From assembly GCA_964522165.1 (NCBI GenBank), contig CAZFVV010000007.1:1-64000 (forward strand): DNA of 64,000 bases, read 5' to 3'. Both the position numbers and the translations under genes were made by a program. The stretch comes from JABWBP01 sp964522165 (GTDB lineage: Bacteria; Calditrichota; Calditrichia; RBG-13-44-9; J075). Position 1 is the stretch's first letter. Every line of letters starts with the position of its first letter. Shown here piece after piece: positions 52,288 through 60,830 of the stretch. The notes below the pieces were generated by a model. The model was not told where the DNA came from. It worked only from the letters and a program-made list of their open reading frames with translations, and did not search any database.

Positions 52288-52436
52288 TGCATCGTGACGG
52301 AAGTCTTTCTTCGCATGTTATGTTTCGACTCCCCTTCGACAAGCTCAGGGCAGGCTGTTCAGCATGACAGCATGAAGTTACCCTGAGCGAAGTCGAAGGG
52401 TGAACGAAGCAAATGGCGAATAACTTCCGCCGCAAT
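52288..52436. repeat. palindromic element carrying direct-repeat copy B
   Basis: The left end, 52288-52332, is copy B of the 45-bp repeat. The right end, about 52399-52436, is a degenerate inverted copy (GAATAACTTCCGCCGCAATG). In between is a second palindrome, CCCTTCGACAAGCTCAGGGC with CCCTGAGCGAAGTCGAAGGG, a motif widely dispersed in bacterial genomes. The whole is a 150-bp MITE-like unit immediately downstream of the acquired gene. Confidence 0.7.
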
Positions 52437-52517
52437 GCAGTAGGTAGTTGGCCGGGGCATCTTTTCACTCACTAATCACCACTTGCCACTCACCAAAACA
52501 CCAATAAAGAACCGGCG

Positions 52518-53789
52518 ATGAACTTATTCGAAGAACTCCAATGGCGGGGCGTCATTTACGACGCCACCGAAGGCATCCAGGAAGTGATTGCCCGGGAAAA
52601 ACTGACCGGCTACATCGGCTTCGATCCCAGCGCCTCCAGCCTGCACGTGGGCAGCCTGCTGCAAATCATGAACCTGACGCGCTTGCAGCGCTACGGGCAC
52701 TCTCCCATTGCGGTGGTCGGCGGGGGCACCGGGTTGATCGGCGATCCCAGCGGTAAAACCAAAGAGCGCCAGTTGTTGACCAAAGAGCAGGTAGAGGAAA
52801 ACTTGTCCGGAATCCGCGAACAACTCTCCCGCTTCCTGGATTTTGAGACCAAAACCAATCCCGCCCGGGTCGTCAACAATTATGATTGGCTGGGCAGCAT
52901 CAGCTATATCAACTTTTTGCGCGACGTGGGGAAATATTTTACCGTGAACGCCATGCTGGCCAAAGAATCGGTGAAGCGGCGGATCGAATCCGAAGACGGG
53001 ATTACTTTTACCGAATTCAGCTACATGCTCTTGCAGGCATACGATTTCCTGGTACTCTACGACCGTTTCAATTGCACCCTGCAAATGGGCGGCAGCGACC
53101 AGTGGGGAAATATCGTCGCCGGGGCGGATTTGATCCGCCGGCTGCGCTCCGCAAAAGCGTATGGCATCGTTTCCCCGCTGGTAACCAGCTCCACGGGGGT
53201 CAAATTCGGCAAAACCGAGGCCGGCGCGGTGTGGCTCGATCCGCAATGGACTTCTCCCTACCGTTTTTACCAGTACTGGCTCAACACCGAGGACGCGGAC
53301 GCGATCCAGTACCTGAAATATTTTACCTGGCTGGACGAAGCGGAGATCGCCGCCCTGGAGAGCGAGCTCAAGGAAAAACCGGAAAAGCGGGAAGCCCAGC
53401 GAACCCTGGCGCGGGAAATCACCCGGATGGCCCACGGCGAGACCGCGCTGCAAAACGCCGAGAGAGCCTCGCAGGTGCTCTTCGGCGGGGAAATGGAGGG
53501 GCTGCGGGCCGCGGAAGTGCAAGACATCTTCCAGGACGTGCCCTCCAGCGAGGTGGAAAAATCCCGCTTGCAAGGCGAGGGGCTGCCGATGGTGGAATTG
53601 CTGGCGCTTAGCGGTTTGCTGCCCTCCAAAGGGGAGGCGCGCCGGATGATCCAGCAGGGCGGCGTTTACCTGAACAACCGCCCGGTGGCCGAGGCGCAAA
53701 AAACGGTCTCGTTAGCGGACAGCATCGACGGGCAGTTTTTGGTGCTGCGCAAGGGGCGGAAGAATTATCACCTGGTGAAAATCGTGTGA
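52518..53789 (+). CDS. tyrS: tyrosyl-tRNA synthetase
   Basis: A 423-residue class I synthetase. The HIGH-type motif appears as SASSLHVGSLL and the KMSKS-type as KFGKTEAG. Tyrosine recognition segments VGGGTGLIGDPSGKT and LLQAYDFLVLYDRFNCTLQM, and the QMGGSDQWGNI motif, are present. A C-terminal S4 RNA-binding domain (MVELLALSGLLPSKGEARRM, QQGGVYLNN) ends the protein. It charges tRNA-Tyr. No T-box leader or strong binding site is visible upstream. Two inverted-repeat elements follow the stop. Confidence 0.96.
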   Translation: MNLFEELQWRGVIYDATEGIQEVIAREKLTGYIGFDPSASSLHVGSLLQIMNLTRLQRYGHSPIAVVGGGTGLIGDPSGKTKERQLLTKEQVEENLSGIREQLSRFLDFETKTNPARVVNNYDWLGSISYINFLRDVGKYFTVNAMLAKESVKRRIESEDGITFTEFSYMLLQAYDFLVLYDRFNCTLQMGGSDQWGNIVAGADLIRRLRSAKAYGIVSPLVTSSTGVKFGKTEAGAVWLDPQWTSPYRFYQYWLNTEDADAIQYLKYFTWLDEAEIAALESELKEKPEKREAQRTLAREITRMAHGETALQNAERASQVLFGGEMEGLRAAEVQDIFQDVPSSEVEKSRLQGEGLPMVELLALSGLLPSKGEARRMIQQGGVYLNNRPVAEAQKTVSLADSIDGQFLVLRKGRKNYHLVKIV

Positions 53790-53812
53790 ACTGAAAATTC
53801 ATTCACCCTGAG

Positions 53813-53986
53813 CTCGACTTTATCCATTTTCGAGAGAAGGGAAATTGTTGCTATATAAGCCCTTAATTTACAACGTTAATTTTTTCAACCTCATTGTTCG
53901 TATACGATGTTTAAAAAGTCAAACACGAAAAAATCAACTTATTGCTTTACATACATGGCCATTTTTAAAAAATGGATAAAGTCGAG
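53813..53986. mobile_element. 174-bp MITE with 5-bp target duplication
   Basis: Perfect 18-bp terminal inverted repeats (CTCGACTTTATCCATTTT at the left) are flanked by CTGAG on both sides (53808-53812 and 53987-53991). The interior is A+T-rich with no reading frame. It begins 24 bases after the tyrS stop, and its ends are good hairpin stems that may also terminate tyrS. Confidence 0.8.
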
Positions 53987-53989
53987 CTG

Positions 53990-54192
53990 AGAGCGTGTTT
54001 GAAAAATCTCTTGCAGCCGTTTACTGCCAAAAGATAGAACACGGATGACGCGGATGACGCGGATGACACGGATATTCGCAGATAAATCAAAGAATATTGC
54101 TAAAAAAATCTGTGTAAATCCGCGTCATCCGTGTTATCCGTGTGCCATTGGAACGATTTTGGGGTACTGAACTGAATTTTCAAACACGCTCT
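53990..54192. repeat. 203-bp inverted-repeat element abutting the MITE
   Basis: A perfect 16-bp terminal inverted repeat, AGAGCGTGTTTGAAAA at 53990-54005 with its complement at 54177-54192. Inside, a word palindrome repeats GGATGACGC on the left (about 54041-54075) and CCGCGTCATCCGTG on the right (54119-54142). Its left end overlaps the CTGAG of the neighbouring MITE by two bases; no target duplication is obvious. Confidence 0.7.
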
Positions 54193-54208
54193 AAAAGAGA
54201 GAAACGTC

Positions 54209-55366
54209 ATGTCTCATGATATATTGCAGTTCTCCCGCGAGGAAATGCTCCGCTACAGCCGCCATTTTATGCTGCCGGAGGTGGGAGAAGAAGGCCAGCG
54301 AAAGCTAAAAAATGCGGCGGCGCTGGTGGTGGGCGCGGGCGGGCTGGGTTCGCCCGCGGCGATGTACCTGGCCGCCGCAGGGGTGGGACGGTTGGGATTG
54401 GTGGATTTCGACGAGGTGGATCTCAGCAATCTCCAGCGCCAGGTGCTCTATTCCACCTCCGACGTGGGGAAATCGAAATTGGAGATTGCCCGAGAGCGGC
54501 TGCGCGGGATCAATCCCGAAATCGAAATTGAAGCCCACCCCACCCGCCTCACTTCCGCCAACGCGCTCGAGATCCTCCGGGAATACGACGTGGTTGTGGA
54601 CGGCAGCGATAACTTCCCCACCCGCTACCTGGTCAACGACGCCTGCGCCCTGTTAGGCAAACCGAACGTGTACGGCAGCATCTTCCGCTTCGAGGGACAG
54701 GTGAGCGTGTTCGACGCGAAGCGGGGCCCCTGCTACCGCTGCCTCTACCCGGAGCCGCCGCCCCCGGAAGCGGTTCCCAATTGCGCGGAAGGCGGGGTGT
54801 TAGGGGTGCTGCCGGGAATCATCGGCTCCCTGCAAACGCTGGAAGTGCTCAAACTGATCCTCGGAAAAGGAGACCCCCTCATCGGGCGGTTGCTGCTGTT
54901 CGAGGGCCTGAAATTCCGCTTCGACGAATTCAGGCTGTCGAAAAACCCCGTCTGCCCGCTGTGCGGAGAGCACCCGGTGATTCACGAGCTGATCGACTAC
55001 GAAGCGTTTTGCGGGGTGGCCGCGCCCGCGGGAGAGCCCGGCGATGGTTCCTTCGATATCACCCCGGAAGAACTGAAAAGACGCATCGAGCTGGGCGCAG
55101 ATATTTTTTTGTTGGACGTGCGGGAACCGCTGGAATACCGGTTTTGCCGGCTGGAAGGGAGCTGCCTGGTTCCCTTAAACGATCTGCCGGGGCGCATCAA
55201 GGAACTCGATCCCTCCCGCGAGACCGTGGTCTATTGCCATCACGGGATTCGCAGCGCCTGGGCGGTGGAATTTTTGCGGCAGGCCGGTTTCGAAAAGGTT
55301 AAAAACCTGGCCGGGGGCATCGAAGCCTGGGCGCAGCAGGTTGACCGGGATATGCCGCGGTATTGA
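54209..55366 (+). CDS. MoeB/ThiF-type adenylyltransferase fused to rhodanese (MoeZ-like)
   Basis: A 385-residue fusion. Residues 1-250 are an E1-like adenylyltransferase: VVGAGGLGSPAAMYLAAAGV binds ATP, DNFPTRYLVND follows, and CYRCLYPEP with CPLC are the zinc cysteines. Residues about 275-380 are a rhodanese with the active-site loop VVYCHHGIRS, whose cysteine carries the persulfide. The family activates the C terminus of small sulfur carriers such as MoaD or ThiS and transfers sulfur to them. Its carrier protein is not nearby. The two inverted-repeat elements fill the gap upstream. Confidence 0.93.
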   Translation: MSHDILQFSREEMLRYSRHFMLPEVGEEGQRKLKNAAALVVGAGGLGSPAAMYLAAAGVGRLGLVDFDEVDLSNLQRQVLYSTSDVGKSKLEIARERLRGINPEIEIEAHPTRLTSANALEILREYDVVVDGSDNFPTRYLVNDACALLGKPNVYGSIFRFEGQVSVFDAKRGPCYRCLYPEPPPPEAVPNCAEGGVLGVLPGIIGSLQTLEVLKLILGKGDPLIGRLLLFEGLKFRFDEFRLSKNPVCPLCGEHPVIHELIDYEAFCGVAAPAGEPGDGSFDITPEELKRRIELGADIFLLDVREPLEYRFCRLEGSCLVPLNDLPGRIKELDPSRETVVYCHHGIRSAWAVEFLRQAGFEKVKNLAGGIEAWAQQVDRDMPRY

Positions 55367-55497
55367 GGTTGGGCGGCTGGAGCGGCGAGCGGCGAATGGC
55401 GGCGGGCAGGCGAAATAGTCTAAAATCCATTACCCCATTCATCCAACAATCCAATAATCCACTACTCAATTCATCCATCCCCCCCTTCCTCCCCCCT
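55367..55497. other. short gap with repeated ATTCATCCAA words
   Basis: Between the convergent MoeZ-like and helicase genes, the plus strand carries a pyrimidine/adenine-rich word array (ACCCCATTCATCCAACAATC, then CAATAATCCAC, 55433-55465) of the same style as other word arms here, but without a clear complementary arm. No terminator hairpin is obvious. Confidence 0.4.
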
Positions 55498-57051
55498 CTA
55501 ATTTCTCCTTCGCTGGCGATTCCGGCGTGGGCGTCTGTCGGGTTTGGGGCGGTCCGGCGCAGCCTGGGTTTGGACCGGCGGCGGTAACTTCAGCCAGTCC
55601 TCCTGCGGTTGGATACAGGGCAAATCTCTGCCCAAAAATTCCTGGATCTTGGGAAGCTGAAAAGCATCCTCCTCGCAGGCAAAGCTGATCGAGGTTCCGC
55701 TCTCCCCGGCGCGCCCGGTGCGCCCGATGCGATGCACGTAATCTTCCGGGTCGTGGGGCAGGGTATAATTGATCACGTGGCTCATGGCTTCGATGTGCAA
55801 ACCGCGCCCGGCCACGTCCGTGGCCACCAGCACCCGGATCTTCCCTTCCTTGAAATCTTCCAGGGTGCGCAGGCGCTTCTGCTGGGGAACGTCCCCGGAG
55901 AGCACTGCATTGTTTATCCCGTAGCGGTTGAGCATATTGGCTAACTTCCGGGTCTCATCCTTGCGGTTGCAGAACACCAGCACCCGGTGCAGGTTCTGGC
56001 GGGTAATGATGTTGTAGAGCAGGGCATATTTTTCTTTGCTGGTCACAATGTAAATTACCTGGTCCACCGTATCCGCGGCGACGTGCTCCGGCTCGATTTC
56101 TACCACCAGGGGGTCGCGGGTCCAGTTCATCGACAATCGTTGAACTTCGTCGGTAAGGGTGGCGCTGAAGAAAAGGGTTTGGCGGTGTTCCTTATGGGGG
56201 GTGCTGTTGATGATCTGCCGCACATCGGGAATAAATCCCATGTCCAACATGCGGTCGGCTTCATCGATGACCAGGATTTCGACCTTGCTCAAATCCACGA
56301 TCTTCTGTTTTTGAAAATCCAGCAACCTTCCGGGAGTCGCCACGATCACGTCCACGGTTTTCCCCGCGAATTGCTGTTTTTGGCGCTGGTAGTGCATTCC
56401 CCCGAAAACGGTGGCAACTTTAATGGGGGTATATTTGGACAGGGCGCCGGCGTCTTTGGCAATTTGCAGCACCAGCTCGCGGGTGGGGGCAAGGATCAGC
56501 GCCCGGGGCGTGCCGGGAGGCCGTTTCCCCTGCACGCGATTGCGAAGAACCCGGCTAAAGATGGCAATGAGAAAAGCGGCGGTTTTTCCGGTTCCGGTTT
56601 GCGCCTGCCCGGAAGCGTCGCGCCCGGTTAGCGTTGCGGGAAGAATCTCCGCCTGGATGGGGGTACAGTAGCGGAATCCCAGGTCGGCAACAGCGTGCAT
56701 AATACTGTTGGGCAGATTGAAATCCTGAAAGCGGGTTTTCCCTTCCGCCGGCTCCACCCGGAATTGGGAGATATCCCAGTGGATTTTCTCCTCCTCTTCG
56801 CCCTGCTTTGCCGGATGCGCCGGTGGTTGGCCCCCCTGGGGAGAGCGCGGCTTGCGCCGCCTGTCCCGCCGCCGGCGTTTCGTCTGCGGGGGCGATGGTT
56901 CCCCGCCCTTGTCGCTCTTTAAAGTTGAAGAAGGTCCCCCTCGTTTGCTTCTTAAATCGCTTTGAGAAGTCTCTTTCTCGCCCGTCTCTTTGCCGGTTTT
57001 TTTAAACCGTTTGAGGGCATTGCGCACAAAACTGATCATAAAATTTGCCAA
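55498..57051 (-). CDS. DEAD-box RNA helicase
   Basis: A 517-residue RhlB/RhlE-type helicase. All core motifs are present: Q motif (FRYCTPIQAEILP), I (AQTGTGKTAAF), II (VIDEADRMLDMG), III (FFSATL), IV-V (VLVATDVAGRGLHIE) and VI (HRIGRTGRAG). Unusually long basic tails flank the core: about 95 residues at the front, rich in Lys, Arg, Pro and Gly, and a short Arg-rich end (RPKPDRRPRRNRQRRR). It remodels RNA, possibly in ribosome assembly or mRNA decay. The TTG at 57051 is preferred since AAGGAG lies 7 bases ahead; the ATG four codons in is too far from that site. Confidence 0.94.
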   Translation of the reverse strand: MANFMISFVRNALKRFKKTGKETGEKETSQSDLRSKRGGPSSTLKSDKGGEPSPPQTKRRRRDRRRKPRSPQGGQPPAHPAKQGEEEEKIHWDISQFRVEPAEGKTRFQDFNLPNSIMHAVADLGFRYCTPIQAEILPATLTGRDASGQAQTGTGKTAAFLIAIFSRVLRNRVQGKRPPGTPRALILAPTRELVLQIAKDAGALSKYTPIKVATVFGGMHYQRQKQQFAGKTVDVIVATPGRLLDFQKQKIVDLSKVEILVIDEADRMLDMGFIPDVRQIINSTPHKEHRQTLFFSATLTDEVQRLSMNWTRDPLVVEIEPEHVAADTVDQVIYIVTSKEKYALLYNIITRQNLHRVLVFCNRKDETRKLANMLNRYGINNAVLSGDVPQQKRLRTLEDFKEGKIRVLVATDVAGRGLHIEAMSHVINYTLPHDPEDYVHRIGRTGRAGESGTSISFACEEDAFQLPKIQEFLGRDLPCIQPQEDWLKLPPPVQTQAAPDRPKPDRRPRRNRQRRRN

Positions 57052-57145
57052 ACAGTCGCTCCTTCCTGGAACGTTAATGGTAATCTACCCTGTACGTTTG
57101 ATAGGGGCAGAAGAGGCATAAACTGTTATTGGGGGAGGCATTGGG

Positions 57146-57213
57146 TGCAAGGTATAAGGTAAATGGTATGGAAAGTATCTTCCTTATACCCTATACCATA
57201 CACCTCATACCCC
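57146..57213. repeat. word palindrome (GGTATAAGG words)
   Basis: The left arm, 57146-57175, reads AAGGTATAAGGTAAATGGTA and onward. The right arm, 57179-57213, reads CTTCCTTATACCCTATACCA, then TACACCTCATACCCC. The arms are nearly adjacent, giving an almost loop-free hairpin of the repeated word. It ends 13 bases downstream of the stop of the zinc protein gene (57226), upstream of the helicase. Confidence 0.65.
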
Positions 57214-57225
57214 ATCATCGCGCCC

Positions 57226-57957
57226 CTACCGCGCCGCCTTCCCGGCGCGCTCTTCCATGAAAAAGTCGGTATCGAACTCCCCGCTGAAGCCGCAAACGCC
57301 CGTGCGCGGGGAATTGACTACCGGCAGCGCCATTTCATCCCCGCACTCGTGTTTTTTCAGGCACTTCTCGCAATAAAAAGACTGGCAGTCGCCGCAAAAT
57401 TCTTCCGCCGCTTTTCCGCAGGAAACGCACTTCAAATCCGGGGGATTGTTGCGCGCCAGGATGCGTATCTTTTCCCCGGTCAATTTCCCGGGGCGCTTTC
57501 CCATTACTTCCCCTAACAGGTCGGTGCTGGAGCCGAAGTCATAGGTATATTCGAAGCGGTCCTTCACGTCCAACACTTTTTTGAGCTGGATATCGGTCGG
57601 CTCGGATTCCAGCTCCGCATCCCAAAAATCATCTTCCGGGGAGTCCGAGTAGCGGATTCCATGGATGTTGAATTCGCTCAGGTGCCCGCAGCACTCCAGC
57701 CAGATATTGCGCAGGAATGAATCCAGTTGCGAAAGGGTAACGGCATCGTTTACTTCCAGGTGCAGCCAGTACGGGGCGTCGTGGTACCAACTGCTTCCGG
57801 TAATTTTGAGATGATAGATGGAGGATTTTCCCTTTGCGGCGGCTTCCTGGGCGTCTCTCTCTTTTTTGGCCGGGCAGGAGGCCAGGTGTCGGCTCATCGA
57901 GGAGCCCGGGAAGGATTTCATGCAGAACCGGCAGTATCCTTCGCTTTTCGTTGCCAT
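57226..57957 (-). CDS. zinc-finger protein with IS1096 ORF3-like domain
   Basis: A 243-residue protein. It opens with a C2HC-type finger (CRFCMKSFPGSSMSRHLASC). The middle, about residues 45-165, is the pRiA4b/IS1096 ORF3-like fold (YHLKITGSSWYHDAPYWLHL ... TLSQLDSFLRNIWLECCGHL ... RFEYTYDFGSSTDLLGEVMG). The end holds CVSC...CGDC and CEKC...HEC zinc clusters. The fold is frequent as a passenger of mobile elements but also occurs in stand-alone genes, and no transposase is here. Its biochemical role is unknown. Confidence 0.8.
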   Translation of the reverse strand: MATKSEGYCRFCMKSFPGSSMSRHLASCPAKKERDAQEAAAKGKSSIYHLKITGSSWYHDAPYWLHLEVNDAVTLSQLDSFLRNIWLECCGHLSEFNIHGIRYSDSPEDDFWDAELESEPTDIQLKKVLDVKDRFEYTYDFGSSTDLLGEVMGKRPGKLTGEKIRILARNNPPDLKCVSCGKAAEEFCGDCQSFYCEKCLKKHECGDEMALPVVNSPRTGVCGFSGEFDTDFFMEERAGKAAR

Positions 57958-58101
57958 ATCGTTTCTCCCGAAAGTGGTTCGGAAGTAAATCTAAGCAACC
58001 ATACTCAAAACGGGCAATAGTTTTTTAGAAATTTGTGGCCTGCCGGCCACTTAGAGCCTCGCTATATCGGTTTTGAGGTGAAATCACTTTGAAGAACCAA
58101 T

Positions 58102-58136
58102 CAACCTCCCGGAGGTTCCGAACCTCCGGGAGGTTG
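58102..58136. terminator. perfect 16-bp hairpin in the gap before comEC
   Basis: The left arm CAACCTCCCGGAGGTT (58102-58117) and right arm AACCTCCGGGAGGTTG (58121-58136) are perfectly complementary around a 3-base loop. The arm is itself a near palindrome. It stands upstream of the zinc-protein gene and downstream of comEC (both minus strand). There is no T run on the minus strand, so termination is only possible. Confidence 0.55.
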
Positions 58137-58170
58137 AATTCCGTTTTCACCTTTAAGCCAACATGAGCGT

Positions 58171-58336
58171 AGAGCCTATCCGAAAACCCTCGCTCCGCCT
58201 GGCGGTGAATCGCCAGGCTAAGAGATGCAAGGCGACTGAAGTCGCCTTTGCCGAAGGCATGGCTTCGCCACAGGCGGCTTCCACCTCTTAGCCCAGACAT
58301 TCATGTCGGGGTGGCTAAGGTTTTCGGATAGGCTCT
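58171..58336. mobile_element. 166-bp MITE-like element with IS5-like ends
   Basis: Perfect 18-bp terminal inverted repeats, AGAGCCTATCCGAAAACC at the left and its complement at 58319-58336. Inner sequences pair further (GCCAGGCTAAGAG near 58211 with CTCTTAGCCCAG near 58285). The GAGCCTATCCGAAAA ends resemble IS5-family termini by recall. No clear target duplication beyond a possible TA. It sits 6 bases after the comEC stop and encodes nothing. Confidence 0.7.
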
Positions 58337-58342
58337 TAACCC

Positions 58343-60772
58343 CTACTCCCACATCACCCGCTCCCACTTCCCTTTCTTGAGGCGCAGCCAGACCGCTTTT
58401 TCCCGGTCGGTGCGGTATATCCGGCTGCCGTAAGCGGCCAGGCGTTTCAACACCTGGGGGGAAGGATGGCCGAATTTGTTCCCGGTTCCCGCGGATATCC
58501 CTGCGTATTCCGGGTTCACCAGGGCCAAAAAATCCTCCGTGGTGGAGGTAATGCTGCCGTGGTGCCCCACCTTCATAAAATCGCTTTTGAGAAGGTCCTG
58601 CCAGAGTTGCAAATATGCCTCCGCCTCCCTTTCCGAATCGCCCGGGAACAGCAGGGTGCGGCCGCGGTGGTTCACCAGCAGCGCCAGGGAGTAATTGTTC
58701 AGGTTCGGTCGGGCGGAATCCGCAGTTTCCAGCGCCTCTGAAAACGGGCCTAAGGCATACACCCGGGTTTCCTCATCCACCACCACCCGGTCGCCGGGAT
58801 TCAAAAGCCGGTGTGGGACCTGGAACCGCCTCAGCGCCTTCAGAAGACTGTCATTCCAGGCGTCCGCCAGCGGCAGGGGCGGCGGCAAATACACCGAATC
58901 GACCTTCGCGTATTCTAACAGCCGGAAGGTTCCCCCGAGGTGATCCAGGTGGGGATGGCTGATAAACAGTTTGTGAATCCTCTGTTTATTCAAATATTGC
59001 AGGGCAGGAATCAACGCCGCGTCCGCCGCGCTCCCGTATTCGCTGGCGGGGCCGGCGTCGATTAGCAGCACCTGTCCCTGCAGGGTGGTAATGAGGGCGG
59101 CGTCTCCCTGCCCCACGTCTAACTGCAGCAAATTGAAATAGGGAGTTTTGAACAAATGAATGGTCCCCCAGGCGATCACGAAAAACGTGCAAGCGGCGGC
59201 GAAAATTTTCCGCAGCGACGCATTTTTGAAATGGAAGAGCAGCAGCACCAGGGAGAGATAAATAAGAATCTCGAGCCAGCCAAAAGCGGCGATATTGAAG
59301 TAAGCCGTGGGCAGGTTAGCCGCCCAGTTCACCAGTTTGATCAGTACGGCGATCAGGAAGGAGAGCAGGTTGGCAAAGAGATCGGTTAATACGGGGCTGA
59401 GGAAGCTCAGGAGCAGGCACAAAAATCCCCCCGCCACGATGATCCCGATGTAAGGGATGACCGGGAGGTTGAGCAAGAAAGAGACCAGGGAAAACTTGTG
59501 AAAATAGTGCATCGCCAGGGGAATGGCGCCTAATTGAGCGGCCAGGGAAACCAGGAACGGCGCAATCAGCCAGCGGGTCAGGCGATGGCGCCATTTTTCA
59601 TTTTCCAGGTATTCCAGGAGCCGGTCGGCCTGCGCCTGCAATTTGGGGTAGAAATAAACGATGGCCAGCACCGCCGCAAAGGAAAACTGGAACCCCACCC
59701 AGAAAAGCTGCTGCGGCTGGAACAGCAGGATGATCAACCCCGCGGCGAAGAGATAGTTGAACACCGCGCCCCGCCGTTCCAGATTGACGGCGATAAAATA
59801 GAGCGCCGCCATCAGGGTGGCGCGCGCCACCGGGGGCTGCGCGCCGGTAAGAAACATGTAAATCACCAATAAAGCGATCACTAATAAGTTGCGGTATTTG
59901 AAGTAAAGGGGCAGGAAAGAGAGCAGCAGGTAGAAAATCAGCGCCACGAATCCCACGTGCAGCCCGCTGATCGCCAGCACGTGCATCACCCCGGCTTTTT
60001 GGAAATCCTCTACCGTTTCCCGGCCCAGGTCTTCCCGCACCCCTAACAGCAGCGCCTTCAGAAAGCCGGCCGCGGGGGGAGGAAAATGCGCTTCTAATTT
60101 CCCGATCAGTTTTTGCCGCAGGGGATAAAAGAGGCGGTTTTCGGCGGAAAATCCTGCGGCGGCAACCTCAACCCCCACTTGCAGGGAATCAGCGAGCCGG
60201 CACATTGCGATCACGCCCCGCCAGCGCAGAAACTCCCCGTAATCGAACTGTCCGGGATTGCGGCGTTCCGGCAGGGGCTCAATCCGCGCCTTGCGCAGGC
60301 TGAGGAGTTGCCCGGGGACGATTTTGCGCGGGTATTGATAAGGAAAGTAGAGCAGGATTTGCCCGGAGATTTCAACCGCCACGGAATCGCGAACCAGCTC
60401 CCGCAAGACCAGCACTGCCCGAACCCGGTAGGTTTCTTCAACGCTGCGGATCTCCCCTTTCAGGGTATCTGCAATGATGGGAAGGTGAGCAAGCAAGGAA
60501 TTGGACAGATGTTTTTCTTTCCAGGCCGCGAGCCGGAAGATGCCCATCAGGAAAAACAAAATCAGCAGCACGGTGAGGGAGAGATTCCCCCGCAAACGGT
60601 TTTTTAGAAATACGGCCAGGGCAAAAACAAAAACCGCGCTGAAGGGCGGGGCGATCCAGGGGGAAGGGAAATCCGCCACGCGCTCGACCAGGATTCCCGC
60701 GGCAAACGCCAGCCCAAGAGGCAGGAAAGGCATTTTTGCCGCGGCGCCGAAGCGGGATAAGGATCGGGCCAT
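58343..60772 (-). CDS. comEC: ComEC/Rec2 competence DNA-uptake channel
   Basis: An ~809-residue membrane protein. An N-terminal soluble domain with a leading pair of helices (FLPLGLAFAAGILVERV, APPFSAVFVFALAVFL) is followed by the competence core with many helices (FQKAGVMHVLAISGLHVGFV is diagnostic). The C-terminal metallo-beta-lactamase-like nuclease has SHPHLDHLGG, LDVGQGDAALI and MKVGHHGSITS, all motifs intact. It forms the inner-membrane pore for transforming DNA and degrades the non-transported strand. I use the ATG at 60772, with GGGGA ahead; a TTG at 60790 is possible. Other competence genes are absent from the window. Confidence 0.94.
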   Translation of the reverse strand: MARSLSRFGAAAKMPFLPLGLAFAAGILVERVADFPSPWIAPPFSAVFVFALAVFLKNRLRGNLSLTVLLILFFLMGIFRLAAWKEKHLSNSLLAHLPIIADTLKGEIRSVEETYRVRAVLVLRELVRDSVAVEISGQILLYFPYQYPRKIVPGQLLSLRKARIEPLPERRNPGQFDYGEFLRWRGVIAMCRLADSLQVGVEVAAAGFSAENRLFYPLRQKLIGKLEAHFPPPAAGFLKALLLGVREDLGRETVEDFQKAGVMHVLAISGLHVGFVALIFYLLLSFLPLYFKYRNLLVIALLVIYMFLTGAQPPVARATLMAALYFIAVNLERRGAVFNYLFAAGLIILLFQPQQLFWVGFQFSFAAVLAIVYFYPKLQAQADRLLEYLENEKWRHRLTRWLIAPFLVSLAAQLGAIPLAMHYFHKFSLVSFLLNLPVIPYIGIIVAGGFLCLLLSFLSPVLTDLFANLLSFLIAVLIKLVNWAANLPTAYFNIAAFGWLEILIYLSLVLLLFHFKNASLRKIFAAACTFFVIAWGTIHLFKTPYFNLLQLDVGQGDAALITTLQGQVLLIDAGPASEYGSAADAALIPALQYLNKQRIHKLFISHPHLDHLGGTFRLLEYAKVDSVYLPPPLPLADAWNDSLLKALRRFQVPHRLLNPGDRVVVDEETRVYALGPFSEALETADSARPNLNNYSLALLVNHRGRTLLFPGDSEREAEAYLQLWQDLLKSDFMKVGHHGSITSTTEDFLALVNPEYAGISAGTGNKFGHPSPQVLKRLAAYGSRIYRTDREKAVWLRLKKGKWERVMWE

Positions 60773-60830
60773 GGGCGATTCCCCAGTCAAATATCCGGCG
60801 AACGAGATTGGGAATTAGGGTTGAAAAGAA

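Noticed and set aside
51640..52440. integron-type gene cassette
   Set aside because: The flanking repeats lack the attC core-site pairing and no integrase is present; a MITE-bracketed insertion fits better.
52524..53699. 391-codon minus-strand frame opposite tyrS
   Set aside because: It is a shadow of tyrS without any recognisable domain.
57226..57957. remnant of an IS1096-type transposon
   Set aside because: The ORF3-like domain alone is present, with extra zinc clusters and no transposase or terminal repeats bounding it.
58025..58300. 91-codon minus frame
   Set aside because: It spans the hairpin and the MITE-like element and has no homology or binding site.
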